From Oscillospiraceae bacterium (GTDB lineage Bacteria > Bacillota > Clostridia > Oscillospirales > Oscillospiraceae): a DNA stretch of 8,391 nt. How positions within the stretch are numbered: the stretch's first letter is position 1; every line of letters starts with the position of its first letter. The stretch is from the NCBI GenBank assembly GCA_016296235.1, contig JAEDJR010000083.1, positions 1 to 8,391 on the forward strand, given 5' to 3'. The notes below the pieces were generated by a model, which was not told where the DNA came from, searched no databases, and saw only the letters and a list, made by a program, of their open reading frames with translations. Both the position numbers and the translations under genes were made by a program. Positions 1 through 6,508 of this stretch are shown here, piece by piece.

Positions 1-889
1 TATAGGAATGGCCGTTGACCACCGCCAGGTCGTTGTCGTAGTTCTCCTGGCTGACGAAGCCGCCGGGGTTCTGGCAGAAGGTGCGCACCTTGTTCTTGAA
101 GGGACGGGGATAGCCGATGAGCTTGGACTCGTAAAGGACCTCGTTGACCTTCTCCATGACTTCGTTGCGGCACTCCACCCGGACGCCGATGTCCACGGTG
201 CCGGGCTGATGGGCAATGGAGTAGTTGGCGCACAGCTGCTCCAGCCACTCTGCGCCGCGGCGGCCCGTGGCGATCACCGTATGCTTGGCGGTAATCTCCT
301 TGGTGTCCTTGCCGTTGGTGATGCGGACGCCCTTGCAGCAGTCCTCTTCCAGGATCAGGTCGTCGCAGTGGTAGCCGAAAATCATCTCCACGCCATGGTT
401 CTGCAGATGCTTCTCAATGGCCAGATAGAGATCCTGGGCCTTTTCTGTGCCCAGATGGCGGATGGGGCAATCCACCAGCTTCAGGCCGGCCTGGATGGCC
501 CGCTTGCGGATTTCCTTGACCTCCTCCGTATTGCCCAGGCCCTCCACATGCTCGTCCGCGCCGAACTCCAGATAGATTTTGTCCGTGTAGTGGATGGTCT
601 CCTGGGCCAGATCCTCTCCGATCAGGCTGGGCAGGTCGCCGCCCACCTCATAGCTCAGGGACAGCTTGCCGTCAGAAAACGCACCGGCGCCGGAGAAGCC
701 CGTGGTGATATGGCAATAGGGCTTGCAGTTGACGCATTTCTTTGTCTTGCTCTTGGGGCAATGGCGCTTCTCCACCGGCTGGCCCTTTTCCACCAATACG
801 ATTTTCTGTCTGCTGCCCTTTTTCAGCATCTCCAGGGCCGTAAAAATACCGGCAGGGCCGGCTCCAACAATGACTACATCTGTCTGCAT
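1..889 (-). CDS. FAD-dependent dehydrogenase, COG2509-like (C-terminus beyond the window edge)
   Basis: The minus-strand frame opens at an ATG with GGAGG 7 nt upstream (897-901) and stays open to the left edge, giving about 296 residues without a stop. The N-terminus is a Rossmann FAD-binding fold: VVIVGAGPAG at residues 5-14, with an acidic residue ending the second strand (VLVEKG, 31-36). A cysteine cluster follows (C44, C52, C55, C59) and runs directly into TTGFSGAGAFSDGKLS (62-77). A second dinucleotide-fold signature, VIATGRRG, lies at 205-212. Cysteine motif plus GAGAFSDGKL is characteristic, from memory, of the uncharacterised FAD-dependent dehydrogenases of COG2509, which usually run well over 400 residues, so the C-terminal third is off-window. 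It is probably a cytosolic redox enzyme; substrate unknown. The cysteines could bind a metal or form a redox disulfide. Its only access to transcription is through a leader hairpin (see 911-943). Family confident, function open. Confidence 0.88.
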   Translation of the reverse strand, partial: MQTDVVIVGAGPAGIFTALEMLKKGSRQKIVLVEKGQPVEKRHCPKSKTKKCVNCKPYCHITTGFSGAGAFSDGKLSLSYEVGGDLPSLIGEDLAQETIHYTDKIYLEFGADEHVEGLGNTEEVKEIRKRAIQAGLKLVDCPIRHLGTEKAQDLYLAIEKHLQNHGVEMIFGYHCDDLILEEDCCKGVRITNGKDTKEITAKHTVIATGRRGAEWLEQLCANYSIAHQPGTVDIGVRVECRNEVMEKVNEVLYESKLIGYPRPFKNKVRTFCQNPGGFVSQENYDNDLAVVNGHSY

Positions 890-910
890 TCCGCTTCCTC
901 CATTGCACAG

Positions 911-943
911 AAAAATACCCGCAGGGCCGTGGGCCCTCCGGGT
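911..943 (-). terminator. Intrinsic terminator in the leader of the FAD dehydrogenase gene
   Basis: On the minus strand a 12-nt arm (943 to 932) and a 12-nt arm (928 to 917) form 11 of 12 base pairs around a 3-nt loop. There is one C-C/G-G mismatch at 922/938, and the stem runs straight into ATTTTT (916-911). This is a textbook intrinsic terminator. It can end transcripts of the glycosyltransferase operon. However, its T-run stops only 21 nt before the start codon at 889, too little room for a promoter, so transcription of the dehydrogenase must also pass through it. That makes it a probable attenuator as well as an operon terminator. Confidence 0.8.
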
Positions 944-964
944 AATCCAATCCTTGTTTACCCG
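939..964 (-). repeat. Inverted repeat competing with the leader terminator (antiterminator arm or operator)
   Basis: The minus-strand sequence CGGGTAA (964-958) is exactly complementary to TTACCCG (945-939), separated by 12 nt. The second copy contains the top of the terminator's 5' arm (943-939), so pairing of this repeat and the terminator hairpin exclude each other at five positions. The predicted transcription start (about 962) falls inside the outer copy. The repeat could therefore act as an RNA antiterminator only if transcription starts slightly upstream of prediction; otherwise a DNA operator around +1 is equally likely. Seven base pairs could also arise by chance. Confidence 0.45.
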
Positions 965-968
965 ATTG

Positions 969-997
969 ACTATACCATACTTTCCAACCGGGAGCAA
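969..997 (-). promoter_or_regulatory. Predicted sigma-A promoter for the FAD dehydrogenase gene
   Basis: On the minus strand, TTGCTC (997-992) and TATAGT (974-969) are separated by exactly 17 nt. An AT-rich stretch lies just upstream (about 998-1040), which could help polymerase binding. Transcription should start near 962, giving a leader of roughly 73 nt that contains the terminator hairpin before the ribosome binding site. The -35 matches consensus at four of six positions and the -10 at five of six. Confidence 0.55.
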
Positions 998-1071
998 GGA
1001 AAAATCCGAAAATCCAAAATATTTGTTGATTTAACCAAATGAAATCCTGCAATTTCGAACAGAGGAGCCAG

Positions 1072-2052
1072 TCAATCGCCGTCCTTCAGCCGGAACAGCA
1101 GGCGAAGCAGGCTGAAGTGCTTTCCCTCCACCAGGCGCAGCACCAGCTTATGCTTCCGGGGCAGCTGCTTCAGGTAGGGATTCCTCCGGTAGTCCGGGAA
1201 ATTGGCGTCCATATAACCGGCAAATTCACCCAGCAGCGCCGAATGGGGGTCCATTCTCGCCACCCGGACCGTGGCCGCCAGAAGAATGTGATCCACCGCC
1301 AGGCGGCACAGCTCCTGCCGGTAGGTTTCAAACAGTCCATGCTCCCGGAACCAGGCCAGCACGTCGTCAAAGGCCTCCAGGATCTCCCGGTTGCGGCCCA
1401 CGTTGCTGCTGCGCATAATGGAGCCGGGCCGGGCCAGATAGAAATAGAGCGTCTGGGGCAGGGTCACGATGGAATCCGCCACGGCGAACAGCTTGGTGGA
1501 GGTGCGGATATCCTCATACCACACCCGGCTGGGATAGCGGATCCCGGTGCGCAGGAACAGCTCCCGCTTCCAGATCCGCGCCCAGGCTGCCGGAAGGGAC
1601 AGGAGGAAGTCCGGATGCTCCGCCAGGGTGAAGGGGGTATCGTACTGCCGGGAGATCTCCACCGTTTCGCCGCTGCCCTGACCGTCGTGGGTGCGGAGGT
1701 TGAAGCTGCAGATCTCGGCGTGGGTGCGCTCCACGGCCTCCCGCAGAACCTGCAGGCTTTCCGGCGCGATGGTGTCGTCGCTGTCCACAAAAAAGACGTA
1801 CTCTCCCCGGGCAGCCTCCAGGCCGGTATTCCGTGCGCCGCCCAGGCCCTGGTTGGCCTGATGGATGACGCGAATCAATTCCGGATGCCGGGCGGCGTTT
1901 TCATCGCAGATGGCCGGGCAGCGGCCGTCGGTGGAGCCGTCGTCCACCAAAATCAGCTCGCAGTCCGAGCAGTCATTGGCCAGAATGGAATCGATGCATC
2001 CCTGCAGAAAGTCCGCCACATTGTACACGGGAACGATGATACTGAACCGCAT
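1072..2052 (-). CDS. Family 2 glycosyltransferase (GT-A fold)
   Basis: A 326-residue protein that transfers a sugar from a nucleotide-sugar donor, probably onto a lipid-linked or cell-surface glycan at the cytoplasmic face of the membrane. The GT2 hallmarks appear in order: FSIIVPVYNV at 3-12, VDDGSTD at 36-42 (nucleotide binding), NQGLGGARNTGL at 67-78, and FVDSDD at 88-93, the DXD-type metal and donor site. WYED at 178-181 supplies the acidic pair usual in the acceptor region. No membrane segment is evident. The start is fixed by GAGG 6 nt upstream (2059-2062), which lies in the last codons of the preceding gene. With a 3-nt intergenic gap this indicates translational coupling. It is the last gene of the operon; the next hairpin downstream is at 911-943. 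The family is certain, the sugar and acceptor are not deducible. Confidence 0.93.
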   Translation of the reverse strand: MRFSIIVPVYNVADFLQGCIDSILANDCSDCELILVDDGSTDGRCPAICDENAARHPELIRVIHQANQGLGGARNTGLEAARGEYVFFVDSDDTIAPESLQVLREAVERTHAEICSFNLRTHDGQGSGETVEISRQYDTPFTLAEHPDFLLSLPAAWARIWKRELFLRTGIRYPSRVWYEDIRTSTKLFAVADSIVTLPQTLYFYLARPGSIMRSSNVGRNREILEAFDDVLAWFREHGLFETYRQELCRLAVDHILLAATVRVARMDPHSALLGEFAGYMDANFPDYRRNPYLKQLPRKHKLVLRLVEGKHFSLLRLLFRLKDGD

Positions 2053-2055
2053 AAG

Positions 2056-3522
2056 CTACCTCGTTTCTTTCGGGGTTTTTTGAAGCTTCACCAAATAATA
2101 CACCGCCGCCAGCACCGCCGCCAGATAGAACGACGCGTTGGGCCGCCGCAGCACGCCGGCGGTATTGTAGACATGGAGCAAGCAGCAGACCAACGCCACG
2201 CCCCAGGACGCCGCTTCCAGGGTGAAATACCGCCGGAAATCCCGGATCAGCGCCTTGGCGATCAGTCCGATAAAATACAGCAGGAACAGGCACATGGCGC
2301 CCAGACCCACGGCGCCGTAGAGGAAATAGATGCCGTGGAGGTCATTTTCCACATCGTAGTTGTTCTGACCCACGGTAAACCGTGCCAGCTCCACGCCGAA
2401 CAGGCGGGCGGAGAACGGAGAGTCCTCCATGAGCATCCGGCCAAACAGCAGCTTTTTCGGCCGCTGCTCCGTGATGACATTGATGTCCTTGGAATAGTTG
2501 TAGTGCTCGATGGTGCGTTCCATGCCGAAGATCTGCACAAAATCGTGGGCGTGATAATTGTAGGTGTAGGACAGTGCTTCCACCCACAGGGCCTTCCGGG
2601 CCTCCAGCTCCTCTTCGGAAATGCCTTCCTCATCCAGAGGCTTCAGATCATAGGCCGCCAGACGTTCGTCGATGATGGCCTGCCGGTTGGTCTGCACAAA
2701 GCTGTAGGTGTCCTGATGGACCGACATGGGCGACCAGGGCAGCAGCAGCAAAAACGCCACGGCAGCGCAGGCAAAGGCCAGGGCCGGCTTCCACCGGATG
2801 GGCCGGATGAGCAGCAGGGACAACGCCAGTCCAAAGCCTGTGGCAGCCAGGCTGAACAGGCCCAGACGGGTTCCCATAAGGAACATGGCCCCCATGCCGC
2901 CCAGCAGGGCCAGCCAGAACCAGGGGCTTTTCATGCCCTTTCTCTCGTACATCCACACCGAGGCCACCGGCACCAGCATACACAGAATGCTGCTCTGGGA
3001 ATTGGTGTTGTTGAACCACCCCAGATATCCCCGGCCGTCCACATAGGTATGGGGCTCCGTGCCGGTCAGGGATGCCAGCACCTCCACCACCAGAATGATC
3101 GCCAGGCTCCCTGCCATGCCCCATTTCATGGCCTTCCAGCAGTCCTCATTCTCCCGCAGGAAGGTAATCAGGCACAGGGCCGTGGCAGGCATCTGGAGCA
3201 CCCGCACATAGTTGGTCAGGTCGCTCACCAGGCTTGCGGGCGCGCCATAGTCATACAGCGCATAGATGTGACCGGCGCCGATGACCAGGAACACGGCGGC
3301 AGCCGCCCAGTAGATCCACTTGCGGCGGGACAGGACAAAGCCCAGGAGCACCGTCACCCCCAGAACGCCGAACCGCAGCAGCAGCGTGGGGGCATTGCTC
3401 CACGCCTTCTGGGTGATCCAGAAGGAAATGCAGTCCATCACCGGCTGGAACAGGAACAGGAACAGGACGAACCAGGGCAGCCCGGCTGTCAGCCGGCTGC
3501 GGATTGTTTCAGAATTTTTCAT
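2056..3522 (-). CDS. O-antigen-ligase-like polytopic membrane protein (second copy of a tandem pair)
   Basis: A 488-residue integral membrane protein with about ten to twelve hydrophobic segments, the first near 13-30. One large hydrophilic stretch (about 262-393) is likely outside the cell. It resembles the O-antigen ligase/polymerase superfamily, which joins or polymerises lipid-linked glycans on the outer face of the membrane. Two candidate catalytic residues sit where that family has them: R219 in MGTRLG just after a membrane helix, and H396 in ENDLHGIYFLYGAVGLG, an H-x(n)-GxxG-type motif. The upstream neighbour shares these motifs plus QPVMD, SNA, GFVLSRRK, NSQS and GVLRRPNASFYLAA, so the pair are paralogues. 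The start ATG overlaps the upstream stop (ATGA), with GAGG 7 nt before it (3530-3533). In a Gram-positive the substrate could be a capsular, teichoic or other wall glycan. Superfamily fairly confident, reaction inferred. Confidence 0.8.
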   Translation of the reverse strand: MKNSETIRSRLTAGLPWFVLFLFLFQPVMDCISFWITQKAWSNAPTLLLRFGVLGVTVLLGFVLSRRKWIYWAAAAVFLVIGAGHIYALYDYGAPASLVSDLTNYVRVLQMPATALCLITFLRENEDCWKAMKWGMAGSLAIILVVEVLASLTGTEPHTYVDGRGYLGWFNNTNSQSSILCMLVPVASVWMYERKGMKSPWFWLALLGGMGAMFLMGTRLGLFSLAATGFGLALSLLLIRPIRWKPALAFACAAVAFLLLLPWSPMSVHQDTYSFVQTNRQAIIDERLAAYDLKPLDEEGISEEELEARKALWVEALSYTYNYHAHDFVQIFGMERTIEHYNYSKDINVITEQRPKKLLFGRMLMEDSPFSARLFGVELARFTVGQNNYDVENDLHGIYFLYGAVGLGAMCLFLLYFIGLIAKALIRDFRRYFTLEAASWGVALVCCLLHVYNTAGVLRRPNASFYLAAVLAAVYYLVKLQKTPKETR

Positions 3523-4976
3523 GCGTCAACCTCATGTTGCTTGCCGGGCCGCCGGGTCAGGCCATAGGCCACAGCCAGCAGCGCCGCCAGATAGAATGTT
3601 GCGTTGGGACGCCGGAGAACACCGGCGGTAAAATAGGCGTGGGCCAGGCCGCAGCACAGGGCCAAGCCGCAGCCGGCAGCCTCCAGGGTAAAGGTTCCCC
3701 GGAAATCCCGGATCAGCGCCAGCAGAATCCGTCCCAGGAACCAGGCGAAAAACAGGAGCATCAGAGCCAGGCCCAGGGCGCCGCAGAGATAGAAAATCCC
3801 ATGGAAGTCATTCTCCACATCATAGGTGATTCCGTCGTGGCTCATGTCCTCCCGCTCCAGGCCGAACCAGAAGGACAATCCGGGGCAGTCCTCCAGCAGC
3901 AGCCGGCAGAAGCCCAGCCGCTCCAACCGGTTGTCGGCAATGCGGCCGGCATCGGTGGAGTAGTCAAACAGCGCCGCCGTCCGGCTCAGGCCGAATTCTC
4001 CCGTGGGGCCGGCCAGATATTCCTCATAGGCGGACGCCAGCCGGGCCTCCGCCAGGGCCTGACCCTCCAGTCCCCGGGCCAGGGCGTCCGCTTCACCGGC
4101 AGCCACCTTTTCATCAATGTCCTGCTGCTTCAGCACCTTGTTCTGTTCCACCAGAACGTTATTGCGGTACATGGGCGAGGCCTGATAGCCCGCCAGACCC
4201 ACAATGGTGCAGGCCAGCAGCACCGCCGCCGCCTTCTTCCAGTCCAGGCCCCTGGTTTTGCCCAGAATCACCAGGCACACCGCCAGACCCAGACCGGCCG
4301 CCACCATGGACATATAGGCCAGCCGGGTTGCCAGGAAATACAGCACGCCCAGCCCCACCACAGTCACGGCCACCAGCGGCCAGAGCTGCCCCGGCCGCTT
4401 GTCCAGCACATAGGCGATGGCCACAGGAACCAGCATGGACAAGATGGCGCTCTGGGAGTTGGCAAAGTAGAACCAGCCCAGAATGCCGATGGATTTATTC
4501 TCATAGGTGTAGGGATTGGTGCCCGTCACCACGCTGAGCACCTCCACGGCGGCGCAGAGCAGCAGGCACCAGAAAAACCCACGGCGCAGCTGCGCCAGGC
4601 AGTCCCGGTTCCGCTCCACAAAGGTGATGAAGGCCACGGTCATCAGGGGCAGCTGATAGATCCGCAGGGTGTTGGCCAGATCCGCCAGGGGCGCGTCATA
4701 GCCCCATTGGCTGCAGGCTGCCACATGGCCCGCTGCCAGCAGCGCCAACACAGCCGCCAGGGCGAAATAATACCGTTTCCGCCGGGAGAGCACAAATCCC
4801 AGCAGCACAACTGCCGCCAGCATGGCAAAGCGCAGAACCGTGGTCAGGGCGTTGGACAGCCCCAGCTCGTCCAGCCAGAAGGAAAGCACATCCAGCACCG
4901 GCTGCAGCAGGCACAGCAGAAACACAATTCTCGGGAGCCAGGCCGTGAGGCGGCCTTCAATCGCAGAGCTTTTCAT
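3519..4976 (-). CDS. O-antigen-ligase-like polytopic membrane protein (first copy of a tandem pair)
   Basis: A 485-residue membrane protein, paralogous to the gene that follows it. Shared landmarks are RLTA near the N-terminus, LQPVLDVLSFW at 24-34, a near-identical GFVLSRRK at 60-67, GWF with NSQSAIL at 167-179, LATRLA (R218), ENDFHGIFYLCGALGL (H392), LIRDFRGTFTLEAA at 421-434 and GVLRRPNATFYLAA at 452-465. The hydrophilic exterior region (about 265-385) is the most diverged part, which suggests different substrates or acceptors. Residues 280-320 are rich in charged residues and alanine. I place the start at 4976, not at in-frame ATGs further upstream. GGAG lies 6 nt before it (4983-4986), the protein then aligns end to end with its paralogue, and the upstream ATGs would lie in or before the promoter. 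It is the first gene of the operon, with a predicted leader of about 31 nt. Function is inferred as for its paralogue. Confidence 0.8.
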   Translation of the reverse strand: MKSSAIEGRLTAWLPRIVFLLCLLQPVLDVLSFWLDELGLSNALTTVLRFAMLAAVVLLGFVLSRRKRYYFALAAVLALLAAGHVAACSQWGYDAPLADLANTLRIYQLPLMTVAFITFVERNRDCLAQLRRGFFWCLLLCAAVEVLSVVTGTNPYTYENKSIGILGWFYFANSQSAILSMLVPVAIAYVLDKRPGQLWPLVAVTVVGLGVLYFLATRLAYMSMVAAGLGLAVCLVILGKTRGLDWKKAAAVLLACTIVGLAGYQASPMYRNNVLVEQNKVLKQQDIDEKVAAGEADALARGLEGQALAEARLASAYEEYLAGPTGEFGLSRTAALFDYSTDAGRIADNRLERLGFCRLLLEDCPGLSFWFGLEREDMSHDGITYDVENDFHGIFYLCGALGLALMLLFFAWFLGRILLALIRDFRGTFTLEAAGCGLALCCGLAHAYFTAGVLRRPNATFYLAALLAVAYGLTRRPGKQHEVDA

Positions 4977-5013
4977 GGTGATCTCCAATCGCAGGGATTT
5001 CCTTGGTGGATTC

Positions 5014-5042
5014 ATTATAATCCCCGGTCTTTCTTCTGTCAA
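5014..5042 (-). promoter_or_regulatory. Exact-consensus promoter of the polysaccharide operon
   Basis: On the minus strand TTGACA (5042-5037) and TATAAT (5019-5014) are both exact consensus hexamers with a 17-nt spacer. The predicted start is an A near 5007, about 31 nt before the first start codon at 4976. A promoter this close to consensus should be strong unless repressed. It lies back to back with the marR promoter, with 19 nt between the two -35 hexamers. Confidence 0.85.
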
Positions 5043-5061
5043 CCGCAGGGCATTTCGCACC

Positions 5062-5090
5062 TTGACATTCTCTCCCAAAGCAAGTATAAT
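5062..5090 (+). promoter_or_regulatory. Exact-consensus promoter of marR-degV
   Basis: TTGACA (5062-5067) and TATAAT (5085-5090) are exact consensus hexamers with a 17-nt spacer. The predicted start is near 5097, followed by a leader of roughly 38 nt and GGGAGG (5121-5126) before the marR ATG at 5135. The imperfect palindrome at 5098-5112 covers the start region, as expected for an autoregulated repressor gene. Confidence 0.85.
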
Positions 5091-5097
5091 GCAATTC

Positions 5098-5112
5098 GTT
5101 CACTTTGTAAAC
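5098..5112. promoter_or_regulatory. Candidate MarR operator at the marR transcription start
   Basis: GTTCAC-TTT-GTAAAC is an imperfect palindrome with 5 of 6 half-site positions matching around a 3-nt centre. It covers about +1 to +15 of the marR transcript. MarR proteins bind short palindromes as dimers and often repress their own gene, so position and symmetry fit. No second clear copy was seen at the opposite promoter. Confidence 0.4.
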
Positions 5113-5134
5113 TATTTTTCGGGAGGGACGCGCC

Positions 5135-5620
5135 ATGGCCGAAACCGAACAGGCGGAACAGCTTCTGCGTTCCTGGGTCAAGCTGTCCGGGATCCTGAAG
5201 AACAACCGGATCTCCAAGGGGCTGGCCTACAACGAAGCGGCCGTGATGCTGCTGGTCTATCACCGCTATCTGGAGGACGGCGTCGGGCGGATCTCCATCA
5301 AAGAAATCATCCGGGAGACGCAGATGCTCAAGTCTCTGGTCAACCGGACGGTCAATTCCCTGGAGCAGATGGGTCTGCTGGAGCGCTGTCCCGGCGACGG
5401 AGACAAGCGCACCGTCTTTGTCCGGTGCGTCAGCAGCAATCTGCCGGTATTCCTGCAAGCCCATACCGTCTCGCTGCAGGTGGCGCAGCGTATCATCGAA
5501 ATCATCGGCCAGGCGGACGCGGAGGCGTTCATCCGCAGCGTCGGGAAGCTGGAACGCGCAGGTTATATCCCGGAACGAACCGCCGGCACCGCCCAGATCA
5601 ACGAAGAAAAGGAGCCTTGA
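5135..5620 (+). CDS. MarR-family winged-helix transcriptional regulator
   Basis: A 161-residue cytosolic DNA-binding protein with the MarR layout. An N-terminal dimerisation helix (about 5-24) is followed by a winged helix-turn-helix (about 33-98). Its recognition helix lies near 65-79 (KSLVNRTVNSLEQMG) and is followed by LLER, and the wing carries GDGDKRTVFV with the diagnostic D-x(0-1)-KR at 90-92. C-terminal dimerisation helices span about 103-141. The start is supported by GGGAGG 8 nt upstream. It is first in an operon with a DegV/FakB-type fatty-acid-binding protein (1-nt gap) and divergent from the glycan operon. It may therefore repress its own operon, the divergent operon, or the nearby MATE pump. 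The pairing with a fatty-acid carrier recalls FabT, the MarR-type regulator of lipid synthesis in streptococci, but that link is inference; the ligand cannot be read from sequence. Confidence 0.92.
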   Translation: MAETEQAEQLLRSWVKLSGILKNNRISKGLAYNEAAVMLLVYHRYLEDGVGRISIKEIIRETQMLKSLVNRTVNSLEQMGLLERCPGDGDKRTVFVRCVSSNLPVFLQAHTVSLQVAQRIIEIIGQADAEAFIRSVGKLERAGYIPERTAGTAQINEEKEP

Positions 5621-5621
5621 C

Positions 5622-6452
5622 ATGATCAAATTACTGGTGGATTCGGCCTCCGACTGCCGAAACGGCGCATACTCCTACGACCACTATATCCCCATTACCC
5701 TGAATCTCGGCGGCAGCGAGTATCAGGACGGCGTGAATCTGGACAGCGATACCTTTTACCAACTCCTGACCCAGTCCGATGGGTTCCCCAGCACCTCTCA
5801 GCCCTCTCCCCAGGCGTTTCTGGATGTATTTGAGCAGGTGCAGGCCGACGGAGACGAGCTGATCTGTTTCTGCCTGTCCTCCGCCCTCAGCGGTACCTAT
5901 CAGAGCGCCTGCATGGCCCGTTCCATGACCGGGTACGACGGAATCCACATCATCGACACCAAGGCAGCCACCCACATGATCGGCATTCTGGTGGAGTTCG
6001 CCGCCAGCCGGATCGCAGCGGGCGATTCCACAGAGGAAATCGTGCGGCAGTGCGAAGCGCTCCGGTCCAAAATCCGCGTCTACGCCGGTCTGGACACCCT
6101 GGAATACCTCTACCGGGGCGGCCGTCTCAGCCGTACCTCCGCTGCCGTGGGCAGTCTCGCCGGAATTAAGCCGGTTATCACCGTGACAGCGGAGGGTCAG
6201 GTTGCTGCCGTTGGGAAATGCCTGGGCCGCAACAAAGCCATCCAGTTCCTGATGGACAAGCTCAAAGCCAGTGACCTGGACGAGCGTTTCCCCGTCTGCT
6301 CCCTCTACAGCTGCGGTACGGAAAACTGCCATCGGCTGGAGGAACGGCTGGCAGAAGCCGGCTCCCCCGCCGCCAGACGGCTGCAGATCGGTCCCACCAT
6401 CGGCGCCCACATCGGCCCCGGCGCGTTTGCCGTGCTTTTTGTGGAAAAATAA
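5622..6452 (+). CDS. DegV family protein (FakB-type fatty-acid-binding protein)
   Basis: A complete 276-residue DegV protein. Members bind one long-chain fatty acid and, as FakB, present it to the kinase FakA, which makes acyl-phosphate for phospholipid synthesis. Motifs in order: LLVDSASD at 4-11, TSQPSP at 58-63, SSALSGTYQSA at 86-96, RGGRLSR at 165-171, KPVI at 183-186 and TIGAHIGPGAFAV at 259-271, which together line the ligand pocket and carboxylate site in this family. The start at 5622 lies 1 nt after the marR stop, with AGGAG at about 5610-5614 in the end of marR, so translation is probably coupled. No FakA gene is in the window; in many genomes it is elsewhere. Family certain; fatty-acid kinase role is established for characterised members and inferred here. 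Confidence 0.94.
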   Translation: MIKLLVDSASDCRNGAYSYDHYIPITLNLGGSEYQDGVNLDSDTFYQLLTQSDGFPSTSQPSPQAFLDVFEQVQADGDELICFCLSSALSGTYQSACMARSMTGYDGIHIIDTKAATHMIGILVEFAASRIAAGDSTEEIVRQCEALRSKIRVYAGLDTLEYLYRGGRLSRTSAAVGSLAGIKPVITVTAEGQVAAVGKCLGRNKAIQFLMDKLKASDLDERFPVCSLYSCGTENCHRLEERLAEAGSPAARRLQIGPTIGAHIGPGAFAVLFVEK

Positions 6453-6461
6453 GGATATCCC

Positions 6462-6490
6462 TTGACTTTTTTCGCCGTTTCCGATAGACT
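6462..6490 (+). promoter_or_regulatory. Predicted promoter of the MATE transporter gene
   Basis: TTGACT (6462-6467) and TAGACT (6485-6490) with a 17-nt spacer, 10 nt after the degV stop codon. The predicted start is near 6497, giving a leader of about 97 nt before the MATE start codon. That leader includes a hairpin (6509-6533) and an intrinsic terminator (6531-6577). The -35 matches consensus at five of six positions, the -10 at four of six. Confidence 0.6.
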
Positions 6491-6508
6491 TTATGTTGCT
6501 CATCAGAG

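Noticed and set aside
8..1042. A 344-codon plus-strand frame opposite the FAD dehydrogenase.
   Set aside because: The minus strand shows a clear FAD-binding motif, cysteine motif and GGAGG, and stays open to the window edge. The plus-strand product has no recognisable motif.
1039..3567. An 842-codon open frame on the plus strand opposite the glycosyltransferase and ligase-like genes.
   Set aside because: The product is rich in Q, H, G and P with no recognisable domain, as typical for the antisense of GC-rich genes. The opposite strand has family motifs, ribosome binding sites and coupled junctions.
4977..5078. A longer N-terminus for the first ligase-like gene, from in-frame ATGs at 5015 or 5078.
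   Set aside because: Those codons fall in or before the exact-consensus promoter and lack ribosome binding sites. The start at 4976 has GGAG at proper spacing and aligns with the paralogue's N-terminus.
3504..5198. A 564-codon plus-strand frame running into the marR control region.
   Set aside because: It is antisense to a clear membrane-protein gene, has Q/H/G-rich low-complexity composition, and would read through both promoters into marR.
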